A stretch of DNA of 18,025 nt from an uncultured Oscillospiraceae bacterium (GCA_910584805.1 CAJUCB010000038.1:1-18025); one strand, 5' to 3'. Shown: positions 8,020 through 15,016, counted from the first letter of the stretch. The notes: generated from the letters alone by a model not told the origin. Made by a program: numbers and translations.

Positions 8020-8363
8020 TGGAGGAATACGCAGTTAAGATTACACCCCAGGCGCAGAAACAGTTGGAGGAAATCACCCATTATATTGCGTTTACCCTGC
8101 AAGCACCGGAGGCAGCCTTAGATTTATTGGAAAAACTCGAGCATGAAATCGCGTCACTCTCCAACTTCCCCAGCCGCATTGCACGGACGGAGGAAGAGCC
8201 CTGGCACAGCTTAGGCATCCGCAAAATGCCGGTGAAAAATTATTTGGTTTACTTTTGGATCGACGAGGAAACCCGCAGTGTCCAGGTGACCGCTGTTGTC
8301 TATGGCCGGCGGGACCAGAGACGTCAGGTATCTCAAATGGACCTGGGGAAAGGGGAGGGATGA
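8019..8363 (+). CDS. RelE/ParE-family toxin
   Basis: Toxin of the type II pair, 114 aa. The RelE/ParE fold is indicated by YAVKITPQAQKQLEEITHYI at the N-terminus, a helical middle (PEAALDLLEKLEHEIASL), and the beta-strand core LGIRKMPVKNYLVYFWID and VQVTAVVYGRRDQR near the C-terminus. Members are either ribosome-dependent mRNA endonucleases (RelE/YafQ) or gyrase poisons (ParE); the sequence alone does not decide. Start and stop overlap the antitoxin gene by one base, so translation is coupled. Confidence 0.88.
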   Translation: MEEYAVKITPQAQKQLEEITHYIAFTLQAPEAALDLLEKLEHEIASLSNFPSRIARTEEEPWHSLGIRKMPVKNYLVYFWIDEETRSVQVTAVVYGRRDQRRQVSQMDLGKGEG

Positions 8364-8388
8364 CTTGCCAAGGGCGCAACAAAACCGG

Positions 8389-8418
8389 TTGACTTTCCAG
8401 GGAAAACAGGGGTACAAT
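8389..8418 (+). promoter_or_regulatory. Promoter of the YARHG lipoprotein gene
   Basis: TTGACT (8389-8394), 18-nt spacer, TACAAT (8413-8418); five of six matches in each hexamer. It lies 55 bases before the ATG. Confidence 0.7.
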
Positions 8419-8473
8419 AGGGAAAACCCCACCCTGGTGCGGTACCACCGGGCAGGGGAATGGAGGAGAGAGA

Positions 8474-9424
8474 ATGAAACGATTTGCCCTATTGCTTGCC
8501 GCCCTGCTTCTGCTGGTGGGGTGCAGCGGCGGGAGCCCCTCGGAGGGGACAGCCTTGGCGTCCATGTCCGCCTACCCGGAGACCTTGGAGCTGCAGCCAG
8601 GGGAGAACAGCGCCATCCAGGTGGTCCTGACCCCCGCCGACGCCAAGGAACAGGACCTGCTCTGGGTGAGCAGCAACAGCAGCGTGGCCACTGTGGACGA
8701 CAGCGGCAAAGTCCAGGGGGTGGGCGCGGGGAACTGCACCATCACCGCCGCGTCCAAGGCCTACAGTGAGATTTCCTGCACAGTGAGCGTGACGGTGGGG
8801 GGCGCCCAACAACCAACCCAAGCTGAACCTGCCACCACCCCAACCCCCACCCAGGGCGGCACGGAAACGCAAGTGGTCTACGTGCGGGAGACCAACCCCG
8901 ACGCCGTGTACCCGGCCTATGCCCTCACCGAGGGGGAGGTGGCCAGGATGGATGGGGAGACCTTGCAATTTACCATCAACCAGATCTATGCCAAGAACGG
9001 TTACATCTTCCGCACAGACAGCTTGCAGGCCTACTTTTCCCAAATGCCCTGGTATGCCCCGGTGTCCAATGACACCGGCAGCCTGCGGATGTCCACCCTG
9101 GACCGGAACAACCTGAACCTGCTGGTGCGCTACCGGGACCAGCTGCCCAACCGGGACAGCATCTCCCAAATGGGCTGGCTGTGGACCCGCTACGCTGTAG
9201 ACGAGCGGCTCAGCGAGAGCTATGTGCGCAACCTCTCCGGGGCGGATATCCAGCTTTTGATCAATACCATCTATGCCAAGAACGGCTATATCTTCCAGGA
9301 CAGCGCCCTGCAAGCCCTGTTCTCCGGCCAGTCCTGGTATCAGGGGGTCACCCGGGATGCCGCCAGCATTTCCTTCAACAGCACCGACCAGGCCAACCTG
9401 CGGCTGTTGACAGCCCACCGCTGA
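8474..9424 (+). CDS. Lipoprotein with Ig-like (BIG2) domain and two YARHG domains
   Basis: Surface lipoprotein of 316 aa; lipobox LVGC puts the anchor at Cys17. Residues about 30-112 form a BIG2-type bacterial Ig-like domain (LQPGENSAIQVVLTPADA, SSNSSVATVDDSGKVQGVGAG). A Pro/Thr/Gln-rich linker (about 115-135) follows. Two tandem YARHG modules complete the protein, each with the hallmark IYAKNGYIF followed by a Leu-Gln-Ala/Phe/Trp-Tyr pattern (SLQAYFSQMPWY; ALQALFSGQSWY). YARHG domains occur in extracellular proteins and their biochemical role is not settled; a wall- or peptidoglycan-proximal role is often assumed. The gene is transcribed alone, and the next promoter starts directly after its stop codon. 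Confidence 0.85.
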   Translation: MKRFALLLAALLLLVGCSGGSPSEGTALASMSAYPETLELQPGENSAIQVVLTPADAKEQDLLWVSSNSSVATVDDSGKVQGVGAGNCTITAASKAYSEISCTVSVTVGGAQQPTQAEPATTPTPTQGGTETQVVYVRETNPDAVYPAYALTEGEVARMDGETLQFTINQIYAKNGYIFRTDSLQAYFSQMPWYAPVSNDTGSLRMSTLDRNNLNLLVRYRDQLPNRDSISQMGWLWTRYAVDERLSESYVRNLSGADIQLLINTIYAKNGYIFQDSALQALFSGQSWYQGVTRDAASISFNSTDQANLRLLTAHR

Positions 9425-9428
9425 GGAC

Positions 9429-9458
9429 TTGACAGCGGGGGATGAGAACCGGTATAAT
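9429..9458 (+). promoter_or_regulatory. Consensus sigma-A promoter of the small coiled-coil gene
   Basis: TTGACA (9429-9434), 18-nt spacer, TATAAT (9453-9458); both hexamers are perfect. It starts 5 bases after the stop of the lipoprotein gene. Confidence 0.85.
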
Positions 9459-9478
9459 AGCTCAAAGGAGTGAGGCCC

Positions 9479-9715
9479 ATGTTAGAAGAAAGAGATTTAC
9501 AGGAGATCGACCGCCTGATGGCCCATCGAATGAATATCATCATTGAGTCTGATGTTATGCCTAAGTTCAATCTTCTGGCGGAGGGTATCCAGGATATTCA
9601 AGAAAAGCTCCTTCCGCGTTCTCGTGTGGATGACTTGGAGGACGAGATGAAATTCCTAAAGGTTATGATCCGCCAAATGGCAGAGAGGATCAGCGAACTG
9701 GAAAAAGCAAACTAA
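9479..9715 (+). CDS. Small coiled-coil protein of unknown function
   Basis: A 78-residue, charged, cytoplasmic protein with no signal peptide or membrane segment. It is largely helical: a conserved-looking middle (NIIIESDVMPKFNLLAEGIQDIQEKL) followed by a heptad-rich C-terminus (VDDLEDEMKFLKVMIRQMAERISELEKAN) that should form a coiled coil. Similar short proteins are familiar in clostridial genomes, but no function is assigned here. The ATG at 9479 is chosen because AAAGGAG (9464-9470) sits 8 bases upstream; an in-frame GTG at 9470 overlaps that ribosome site. A perfect-consensus promoter drives it and a strong terminator ends it, so it is a well-expressed single-gene unit. Confidence 0.75.
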   Translation: MLEERDLQEIDRLMAHRMNIIIESDVMPKFNLLAEGIQDIQEKLLPRSRVDDLEDEMKFLKVMIRQMAERISELEKAN

Positions 9716-9718
9716 AAC

Positions 9719-9762
9719 AAACCGTCCCCAAAGGCCTGTCTGGCCTCTGGGGACGGTTTTTT
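9719..9762. terminator. Bidirectional terminator between convergent genes
   Basis: ACCGTCCCCA (9721-9730) pairs with TGGGGACGGT (9748-9757), and an inner GGCC/GGCC stem extends it. A T-run follows on the plus strand and an A-rich stretch precedes it (9714-9720). It can therefore serve both the coiled-coil gene and the convergent DUF896 gene. Confidence 0.85.
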
Positions 9763-9766
9763 GTGC

Positions 9767-9973
9767 TCATTCGCCCTTCTTTTTCAGCTTGGTCTGGCTG
9801 CCGTCGGGCTCTTGGAAGTAGACGTTGTCCAGCTGGGCTTCCAGGCTTTCCCGGATGGCGGCCAGGTATTCCTTGCGCAGGACGGCCTGCTCGGCGGTTT
9901 CTTCCGGCGTGAGGCCCACGGACTTTTTCTTCCGGGCCAGTTCGTTGATGCGGTGGATGCGTTCTTGGGTCAT
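9767..9973 (-). CDS. DUF896 (UPF0291, YnzC-like) protein
   Basis: A 68-residue protein matching the DUF896/UPF0291 family, whose best-known member is Bacillus subtilis YnzC. The signature is clear: INELARKKKSVGLTPEETAEQAVLRKEYLAAIRESLEAQL in the helical-hairpin half, then a polar tail with EPDGSQTKLKKK. YnzC is encoded next to SOS-response genes in Bacillus, but a molecular role is not established and the context here adds none. AAAAGGAG lies 7 bases before the start codon on the minus strand. The 133 bases upstream show no clear promoter, so read-through from ylmH is possible. Confidence 0.85.
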   Translation of the reverse strand: MTQERIHRINELARKKKSVGLTPEETAEQAVLRKEYLAAIRESLEAQLDNVYFQEPDGSQTKLKKKGE

Positions 9974-10106
9974 AGGTTTACTCCTTTTTGCTGTTGAACA
10001 CAGCGGAACAGTTTCACTAACCTTGTTTCAAAAGGTGGCGGAGCCCCGGGCAGTGCCCAGGGCAGGTCTGGGCGGTGGCCCAACAGGATGCGGTTTCTCA
10101 AGGACG

Positions 10107-10904
10107 CTAGAGATACCGCTCCAACTCCAAAATCAGCCGCCCCCGCTTGGAGCTGCCGCCGGCGCTGCGCAGGACGCACTTCCCCAGCCCCCGGCAGGTG
10201 AGGACGGCTTCGGGTTCTATCAGCTTGTCCGCCTTTTCACAGGGGCGGTGGTCCACCATCACCCGTCCGGCGCGGATGAGCTCCGCTGCCCGGCTGCGGG
10301 GGATGGAAAAACCCGCCGCCACCACTGCGTCCAGCCGGGGGGAGGCCACTGTGGCCCGGATGGCCTTGGTCTCCCCTGGGGTGGGGGCCAGGCCCGAGAG
10401 GGGGAGGGGGGACAGGGCCACAGGGTAGCGTCCCACCCGCTCCCATTGGCTCAGGAGGATGGGCAGGGTTTCCCGGAGGAGGAGCACTTGGGCCTCCCCC
10501 TCCAACAGGAGGATATCCCCCAGCTTTTCCCGGGTGAGCCCCAGGCCCATGAGGGAGCCCAGAAGGTCCCGGTGGCTCAGCTGGGCCCCCTTGGGGAGCT
10601 GCACCCGGAGGGCACACAGGGGGCAGTCCTCCCCCTGCCGCCAGGCCTCCTCCTCCAGCCAGTCTGGCAGGAAGGCCCAGAGCTTCCGCTCCGCCCCCTC
10701 GTAGCCGCCAAACAACAGCCCCGCCCCAGGGGCAGCGGCCATGAGGAAATCCGCGCTGGTGGCCTGCTCCGCCGGGGAGAGGAAGGCCGTGTGGGTGGGG
10801 ATGCCCCGCTGCTGTGCCCGCTGCTGCTGGTCCAGGATGCGGCCCAGGAGCAGGCGGCTGCCGCTGTCCCGGGCAAAGCGGTCCAGGAGCTGTGTCTTGT
10901 TCAT
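10107..10904 (-). CDS. ylmH: YlmH/RqcP2-family S4 RNA-binding protein
   Basis: Cytoplasmic RNA-binding protein of 265 aa matching the YlmH family. In Bacillus subtilis YlmH (RqcP2) binds stalled large ribosomal subunits and takes part in ribosome-associated quality control. The N-terminal two-thirds carry the family segments FLSPAEQ and LSHRDLLGSLMGLGLTREKLGDILL. The C-terminal S4 domain (about residues 182-245) shows SPRLDAVVAAGFSIPRSRAAELIRAGRVMVD. The family member is classically found in the ylm division cluster; here it stands apart from any division gene. A consensus promoter lies 35 bases upstream on the minus strand. Confidence 0.9.
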   Translation of the reverse strand: MNKTQLLDRFARDSGSRLLLGRILDQQQRAQQRGIPTHTAFLSPAEQATSADFLMAAAPGAGLLFGGYEGAERKLWAFLPDWLEEEAWRQGEDCPLCALRVQLPKGAQLSHRDLLGSLMGLGLTREKLGDILLLEGEAQVLLLRETLPILLSQWERVGRYPVALSPLPLSGLAPTPGETKAIRATVASPRLDAVVAAGFSIPRSRAAELIRAGRVMVDHRPCEKADKLIEPEAVLTCRGLGKCVLRSAGGSSKRGRLILELERYL

Positions 10905-10938
10905 AAAACCCCTCCCTTCGGGGTAAGGTAGTGTATAT

Positions 10939-10966
10939 ATTATATAGTATATCCGGCGCTTGTCAA
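10939..10966 (-). promoter_or_regulatory. Promoter of ylmH
   Basis: On the minus strand: TTGACA (10961-10966), 16-nt spacer, TATAAT (10939-10944); both hexamers are perfect. It is set back-to-back with the lipid-kinase promoter, about 15 bases apart. Confidence 0.85.
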
Positions 10967-10980
10967 CCGGCAGCCAGAGA

Positions 10981-11009
10981 TTGCATCCCTTCCCGAGATA
11001 TGGTATGAT
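10981..11009 (+). promoter_or_regulatory. Promoter of the lipid-kinase gene
   Basis: TTGCAT (10981-10986), 17-nt spacer, TATGAT (11004-11009). The -35 matches 4 of 6 and the -10 matches 5 of 6. It is divergent from the ylmH promoter. Confidence 0.6.
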
Positions 11010-11070
11010 GGGAAGAAATAGGGAGCAGCATGAGCCGCAAAAAGTCTGAGAACACAGGGAGGGCTTTTTT

Positions 11071-11967
11071 ATGAAACGTGTTTTATTTATCTACAATGCC
11101 AAAGCCGGCAAGAGCCGCACTTGGACGGAGCTGTCCACGATCATTCAGGCCATGACCCAGGAGCAATGCCTGGTCACCGCCTACCCCACCCAGTACCGGG
11201 GGGACGCCGGGGACGCCATTGTCCGTTGGAGCCGGCAGTTCGACCAGGTGGTGGTGGCCGGGGGGGACGGCACCCTCAGTGAGGCCATCTCCGGGGTGCT
11301 CCGGGCTACCCATCCCCCGGAGGTGGGGTATATCCCCGTGGGCACCACCAACGATTTTTCCAAAAACCTGAACCTGCCCCTGGGGGACCTGCACGCCCTG
11401 GCGGCCACGGCGGTGAACGGGGTGCCCCGGGCCCTGGACCTGGGGCGGTTCAACCGCAAGCCCTTCCTCTATGTGGCGGCCTTTGGGGTGTTCACGGAAG
11501 TGACCTACTCCACCCCCCAAAAGGCCAAGAACCTCCTGGGCTACAACGCCTATATCCTAGAGGCGGTGAAGGAATTGCTGAACCTGAAGCCCCACCACGT
11601 CCGCCTGGAATACGACGGGGAGGTGGTGGAGGGGGATTACCTCTTCGGCATGGTGAGCAACACCACCTCCGTGGGCCGCTTCCGCAACTTCCCCCCGGGG
11701 AACCCGGACCTCTCCGACGGCCTGTTGGAGGTGACGTTGATCGCCCCCGTCCGGGACGTGAAGGACGCGGAGGAGTTCAGCCGGGCCCTGCTGGCCACGG
11801 ACCCCTCCATGCTGCGCTCCATGCTCACCAGCTTTTCCGCCTCCCGGGTGCGCATCATCGCCGGGGAGCCCCTAAACTGGACCCTGGACGGCGAGGCAGG
11901 GGGGACCCACCAGGTGGTGGATGTGGAGTCCATCCACAATGCCCTGCGGATTATGCATGGGATGTGA
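11071..11967 (+). CDS. Diacylglycerol kinase-like lipid kinase (DagK/YegS/BmrU family)
   Basis: Soluble lipid kinase of 298 aa that phosphorylates diacylglycerol or a related lipid with ATP, normally returning diacylglycerol from lipoteichoic acid synthesis to the phospholipid pool. The N-terminal catalytic domain has the nucleotide motif GGDGT (64-68) and GTTNDF (91-96), both diagnostic. NAKAGKS near the N-terminus is the usual first strand-loop. The C-terminal half is the beta-sandwich, with FRNFPPGNPDLSDGLLEV and a final GEAGG segment. Length is normal for the family. Substrate is not decided by sequence; DagK-type diacylglycerol is most likely in a Firmicute. Confidence 0.9.
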   Translation: MKRVLFIYNAKAGKSRTWTELSTIIQAMTQEQCLVTAYPTQYRGDAGDAIVRWSRQFDQVVVAGGDGTLSEAISGVLRATHPPEVGYIPVGTTNDFSKNLNLPLGDLHALAATAVNGVPRALDLGRFNRKPFLYVAAFGVFTEVTYSTPQKAKNLLGYNAYILEAVKELLNLKPHHVRLEYDGEVVEGDYLFGMVSNTTSVGRFRNFPPGNPDLSDGLLEVTLIAPVRDVKDAEEFSRALLATDPSMLRSMLTSFSASRVRIIAGEPLNWTLDGEAGGTHQVVDVESIHNALRIMHGM

Positions 11968-11982
11968 GGGGGCGGACTGCCC

Positions 11983-12011
11983 TTGACATCCCAGCACTCC
12001 CCGTATATAAT
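11983..12011 (+). promoter_or_regulatory. Consensus promoter of the universal stress protein pair
   Basis: TTGACA (11983-11988), 17-nt spacer, TATAAT (12006-12011); both hexamers are perfect. It begins 15 bases after the stop of the lipid-kinase gene. Confidence 0.88.
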
Positions 12012-12048
12012 TTTTACAACCCCAGACAATATGAAGGAGGGCCCTCTT

Positions 12049-12468
12049 ATGAAAAAAGTTCTTCTGCCTGTGGACGGCAGCGCCCGCAGTAAGCGTACCG
12101 TGGAAGCGGTGAAACAGCTTTACAAGCCCGCTGACTGTGAGCTCATCATCGCCAAGGTCATTGGCGCACAGCTGTACCTAAACTCCACCGACGAGATCAA
12201 GCACAACGCCGAAAAGGCCCAGCCGGAGCTGGACGGCGTGGCCGCTATGCTCCCGGAGTACAACGTAAGCACCCAGATCCTCCTGGGCAGCGCCCCTGGC
12301 CCGGAGATTGTGGAGTACGCCAAAGAGGTGGGGATTGACACCATCGTCATGACCCGTTCCTCCCGGGGCCCCCTGCGCCGGATGGGCTCCGTGGCCGCCT
12401 ACGTGGTGAAAAATGCCGGGTTCCTGGACATCGTGGTGATGCGGGAGCCCCACGAGGATGAGCTGTAA
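12049..12468 (+). CDS. Universal stress protein (UspA family), first of a pair
   Basis: Single-domain Usp protein of 139 aa. The opening strand MKKVLLPVDGSARSKRTVEAV is typical, and TIVMTRSSRG-PLRRM-GSVAAYVV is the nucleotide-loop region near the C-terminus. The family's ATP-binding pattern is G-x2-G-x9-G-S/T. Here the first Gly is Ser and only five residues separate RG from GS, so ATP binding in the usual way is doubtful. AAGGAGG (12034-12040) lies 8 bases before the ATG at 12049; an in-frame ATG at 11983 overlaps the promoter and is rejected. A consensus promoter and a second usp gene downstream suggest a two-gene operon. Confidence 0.85.
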   Translation: MKKVLLPVDGSARSKRTVEAVKQLYKPADCELIIAKVIGAQLYLNSTDEIKHNAEKAQPELDGVAAMLPEYNVSTQILLGSAPGPEIVEYAKEVGIDTIVMTRSSRGPLRRMGSVAAYVVKNAGFLDIVVMREPHEDEL

Positions 12469-12485
12469 AACCAAATAACCAATGG

Positions 12486-12548
12486 AAGCTGCGGAGCGTT
12501 GCGCGGCGCTCTGGGCCGTGGCCCAAAGCGCCCCGGCGCTCCGCGCTT
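12486..12548 (+). other. Long intercistronic hairpin between the two usp genes
   Basis: Nested stems: AAGC with GCTT, GCGGAGCG (12491-12498) with CGCTCCGC (12537-12544), GGCGCT with AGCGCC, and TGGGCC with GGCCCA at the tip. It spans nearly the whole gap. The bases after it (CTGTATTTTA) are T-rich but interrupted, so it may be a weak terminator, an attenuator, or an mRNA stabiliser that sets the ratio of the two proteins. Confidence 0.6.
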
Positions 12549-12575
12549 CTGTATTTTAATAAGGAGGCGTTTCCT

Positions 12576-12965
12576 ATGAAAGAAGTTTTGCTCCCTGTGG
12601 ATGGCAGCGAGCGCAGCCTGCGCTCCTTGGAGGCGGTGAAACGGATTTATCCCCCAGACCAGGCCGCCTTGACCATCCTGATGGTGGCTTCCGGTGTGGA
12701 ATCCGCAGGGAAAGAGGAACGGATTTTGGGGCTGCTGGAACAGTACGCCCTGGAAATGGAGGGATATGAGGTGAAAACCGTATTCCTCCGGGGGGTGGTG
12801 GGCCCGGTGATTGTGGACTACGCCCGGGAGAAGGAGATGGACGCCATCGTCATGACCCGCTCCTCCCGGGGGCCCCTGATGCGTCTGGGTTCCGTCAGCG
12901 CCCACGTGGTCAAACACGCCGATTTTTTGAACCTCTTCGTGCTCCGGGAGAGTGGGTCGCACTGA
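12576..12965 (+). CDS. Universal stress protein (UspA family), second of a pair
   Basis: Usp protein of 129 aa, paralogous to its neighbour: it shares VLLPVDGS at the start and IVMTRSSRGPL followed by GSV near the end, with the same five-residue gap in the nucleotide loop. The middle helices differ, so the two may form a heterodimer. AAGGAGG precedes the ATG. No separate promoter is apparent, so it is probably transcribed from the promoter of the first usp gene through the intervening hairpin. Confidence 0.85.
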   Translation: MKEVLLPVDGSERSLRSLEAVKRIYPPDQAALTILMVASGVESAGKEERILGLLEQYALEMEGYEVKTVFLRGVVGPVIVDYAREKEMDAIVMTRSSRGPLMRLGSVSAHVVKHADFLNLFVLRESGSH

Positions 12966-12990
12966 GGGGTAGGCAAAACAAAGGAACAGC

Positions 12991-13039
12991 AAAAGCCGCA
13001 AGGTTTAGGGCTACGTGTAGCCCCGGCCTTGCGGTTTTT
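12991..13039 (+). terminator. Intrinsic terminator of the usp pair
   Basis: CCGCAAGG (12996-13003) pairs with CCTTGCGG (13027-13034), with an inner stem GGGCTAC/GTAGCCC. An A-run lies before it and TTTTT after it. Confidence 0.9.
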
Positions 13040-13284
13040 GGTTTGTGTGGCGGCTGGGGCGTTCTTTTAGCGTAACAGGCCATTGGTAAGAGCGCCCAAG
13101 TTGGCAAGTGGGGAACAGTTACTTTTTGATAGAGTATTTGTTTTTTCGAGATAAAATTACCAAGATGGTGTAATTGTGCAGAAAGAACAAAAATATCTTG
13201 ATTTGCTATGGGTTTTATGATACTTATATAAATAAGTTAAAAACTATTAGTTTTATTTTGTAAGTTATTGATCTGGGTTGTGGG

Positions 13285-13318
13285 GAAGGAAGGGGAGTCC
13301 AATGTGGAAGTGAAAAGG
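13285..13318 (+). repeat. Leader repeat, copy 1
   Basis: Contains GGGGAGTCCAATGTGGAAGT (13292-13311) followed by GAAAAGG, shared with copy 2. The repeat holds a GGGGAG ribosome-like site and ATG-TGG-AAG-TGA, a possible Met-Trp-Lys mini-ORF. It lies upstream of the protease gene. Confidence 0.75.
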
Positions 13319-13362
13319 CGCATGACATGGATAATCTTAATGGAGAAAGGATGAATTGATTG

Positions 13363-14007
13363 ATGAAAAGGATGTTGTTATGTAGTGTACTAGTATTGGT
13401 ACTTTTATCGACGTTAATTGTTCCTGCTAGTGCAGCGTACCCAGTTGGAACTGTTAATTCTTGGTATTCTGATGCTAGTAATGTAGGGTACGCTAAAGTT
13501 GGTGGATCGTATGCGGTCAGCAGTCAAAGTAATGACGCAAGTTTCACACAAAACTTTTTCAATTCTGTTACCTATGCGGGAGCTCAGTGGAATTCTGTGT
13601 TGCCAATTTCAATAGGAGAAACCTCGCCTAACTATGCTATAAACTATATCTATGGGGGAACACTCTCTCAAATGAAAAAAATAATCGCAGATATCTCCCC
13701 TTCAGCGGCCGGAATAACACAATCTTATTTTAATAATACAACGGACAGTGTTATGTATGGGAATACATCAAAGTTTATATATCCATATACCGGGGGAAAA
13801 GTTTGTATCATACAAGTGCCAGGCACTGCGTTACAGCATTATAAGTCCGTTACGCTACATGAGATGGGACACATGCTGGGGTGGAGAGGTCATTCACCAA
13901 CAAAAAGTGATGTTATGTATGCCACCGTACAAAGTCCCCCTGTTACGACACTTACAGATAGAGATAAGAAACAGTTAACCCAAATTTACGAAATTTATTA
14001 CCATTGA
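13363..14007 (+). CDS. Small secreted zinc metalloprotease (metzincin-like)
   Basis: Predicted secreted protease of 214 aa. A signal peptide (MKRMLLCSVLVLVLLSTLIVP) ends in ASA before Ala25-Tyr26; there is no lipobox. The motif HEMGHMLGWRGH (residues 166-176) is the full metzincin zinc site HExxHxxGxxH with three His ligands and catalytic Glu167. A nearby SDVMY provides the Met-turn (Met185), as in matrixins. There is no obvious propeptide with a cysteine switch and no C-terminal domain, so this is a minimal catalytic unit. The start is uncertain: TTG at 13360 is adjacent, and the AAAGG ribosome-like site fits either. The gene is much richer in A+T than the first 13 kb; a 60-base sample (13621-13680) has 22 G+C. 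Confidence 0.8.
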   Translation: MKRMLLCSVLVLVLLSTLIVPASAAYPVGTVNSWYSDASNVGYAKVGGSYAVSSQSNDASFTQNFFNSVTYAGAQWNSVLPISIGETSPNYAINYIYGGTLSQMKKIIADISPSAAGITQSYFNNTTDSVMYGNTSKFIYPYTGGKVCIIQVPGTALQHYKSVTLHEMGHMLGWRGHSPTKSDVMYATVQSPPVTTLTDRDKKQLTQIYEIYYH

Positions 14008-14021
14008 ATGGAGATATATTT

Positions 14022-14849
14022 ATGAAAAAATATATGGTGATTGTACTAGGCTTATTGTTCTGCGCAGCAGCCTGCTCCGCAGAACAGCCCGAAGCGGAAG
14101 CACCGGGTTCCTATGTGGAATACTCTTCGTATGTTGAACTAAATACAATAGATGAGATTGCAGAATATTCCACGAATATTGTGAAGGCAACGCTTACTTC
14201 GATGGAAGTGTTTGACGGTGGAACCTATGTGTATTTGTTTGATGTGACCGAGGATTTTACGGAAAATACACCCCAACAAATCCATGTGTATCATCGCTTT
14301 GATGCTCAGTACACAGTAGGAACTTCCTATTACCTATTTTTGCATGGGGCAGACCTTGTGCCATATCCCCATACCGTTTATTCAACAACTGTACCCGACT
14401 TGGACTTTTTGGATGCCGAGGGTGTGCAGACTCTAAGCGGTGAGGGCACTAGGCGGAGCAGCCAGGCGGAGGATGTGATATCTCGTGCAGCCCAGAAAGA
14501 GACCGTTGGTTCCGCGGTAGAAGGGATGTTCCCCAAAGTTTCCTTTACAGAGGATATCAGCCAGGTGGCGGATGAGGCGGATGTAATCGCAAGGGTTCGG
14601 TTGTCCCAGAGAGAAAACATAAACAAATATATATCGAATTATGAAGTTCAACTGCTGGAAATCGTAAAAGGGCCGGAGGGTTCTGTCGCGGCCTATATCA
14701 CGCTTCCCCCAGATTTAGACCAAGGGAAGGAGTATTATATTTTCCTGGCGGAGGACCCGGAAATAAAAGGGGAATATTATACCTACTCGCAGGCTTATCC
14801 TGTTCTTGAGGTGAGCGCGGAGGCAACGGCAGAGATTGCTGCGGAGTAA
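14022..14849 (+). CDS. Two-domain surface lipoprotein, copy A
   Basis: Predicted lipoprotein of 275 aa with signal segment MKKYMVIVLGLLFCAAAC; Cys18 is the probable anchor. The mature part appears to be two related domains (about 40-125 and 178-265) joined by a polar linker. Each shows the order: EIAEYSTNIVKATL or QVADEADVIARVRL, then a strand pair, then an exit strand YYLFL or YYIFL. This strand pattern recalls small OB/netrin-like beta barrels, but the family is not recognised with certainty. GGAG lies 8 bases before the ATG at 14022, and the gene begins 14 bases after the protease stop, so the two are probably co-transcribed. A near-identical copy is at 17365. Confidence 0.75.
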   Translation: MKKYMVIVLGLLFCAAACSAEQPEAEAPGSYVEYSSYVELNTIDEIAEYSTNIVKATLTSMEVFDGGTYVYLFDVTEDFTENTPQQIHVYHRFDAQYTVGTSYYLFLHGADLVPYPHTVYSTTVPDLDFLDAEGVQTLSGEGTRRSSQAEDVISRAAQKETVGSAVEGMFPKVSFTEDISQVADEADVIARVRLSQRENINKYISNYEVQLLEIVKGPEGSVAAYITLPPDLDQGKEYYIFLAEDPEIKGEYYTYSQAYPVLEVSAEATAEIAAE

Positions 14850-14858
14850 AATGATTTG

Positions 14859-14890
14859 CCCCGGAGCCGCGTTATGCGGCTCCGGGGTTT
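14859..14890 (+). terminator. Terminator after lipoprotein copy A
   Basis: Perfect 12-bp stem CCCCGGAGCCGC (14859-14870) with GCGGCTCCGGGG (14876-14887), 5-nt loop, and a short TTT tail. Confidence 0.75.
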
Positions 14891-14987
14891 GCAAAGAATT
14901 ACGGTTCCAAGGATGAATGAGCACCCGAGGCATCGCTTGGAGAAGGTGGTTGCTTCGTGGGTGTGTCGTTTCTCTTTGGGCGCCCCA

Positions 14988-15016
14988 TTGACCACCCTGC
15001 CCCCATCCTGTATAAT
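14988..15016 (+). promoter_or_regulatory. Promoter of the first OB-repeat gene
   Basis: TTGACC (14988-14993), 17-nt spacer, TATAAT (15011-15016); five of six and six of six matches. Transcription should start near 15023, just before leader-repeat copy 2, placing that repeat in the 5' leader RNA. Confidence 0.8.

Larger units (their letters stand above)
12966..13362. other. Intergenic region and composition boundary
   Basis: After the usp terminator no gene is visible until 13363. The first part is still G+C-rich; from about 13115 it becomes strongly A+T-rich. A weak promoter-like pair (TTGATA at 13126-13131, GATAAA at 13150-13155) is possible but not convincing. The first copy of the leader repeat sits at 13285-13311, about 50 bases before the protease start. 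No tRNA, integrase or clear attachment site was found. Confidence 0.6.

Noticed and set aside
8489..9418. Open frame of 309 codons opposite the YARHG lipoprotein
   Set aside because: It is an antisense shadow; the plus-strand frame has a signal peptide, known domains, promoter and ribosome site.
9825..10931. Open frame of 368 codons on the plus strand opposite ylmH
   Set aside because: It spans the DUF896 gene, an intergenic gap and ylmH in antisense; both of those are well-supported families.
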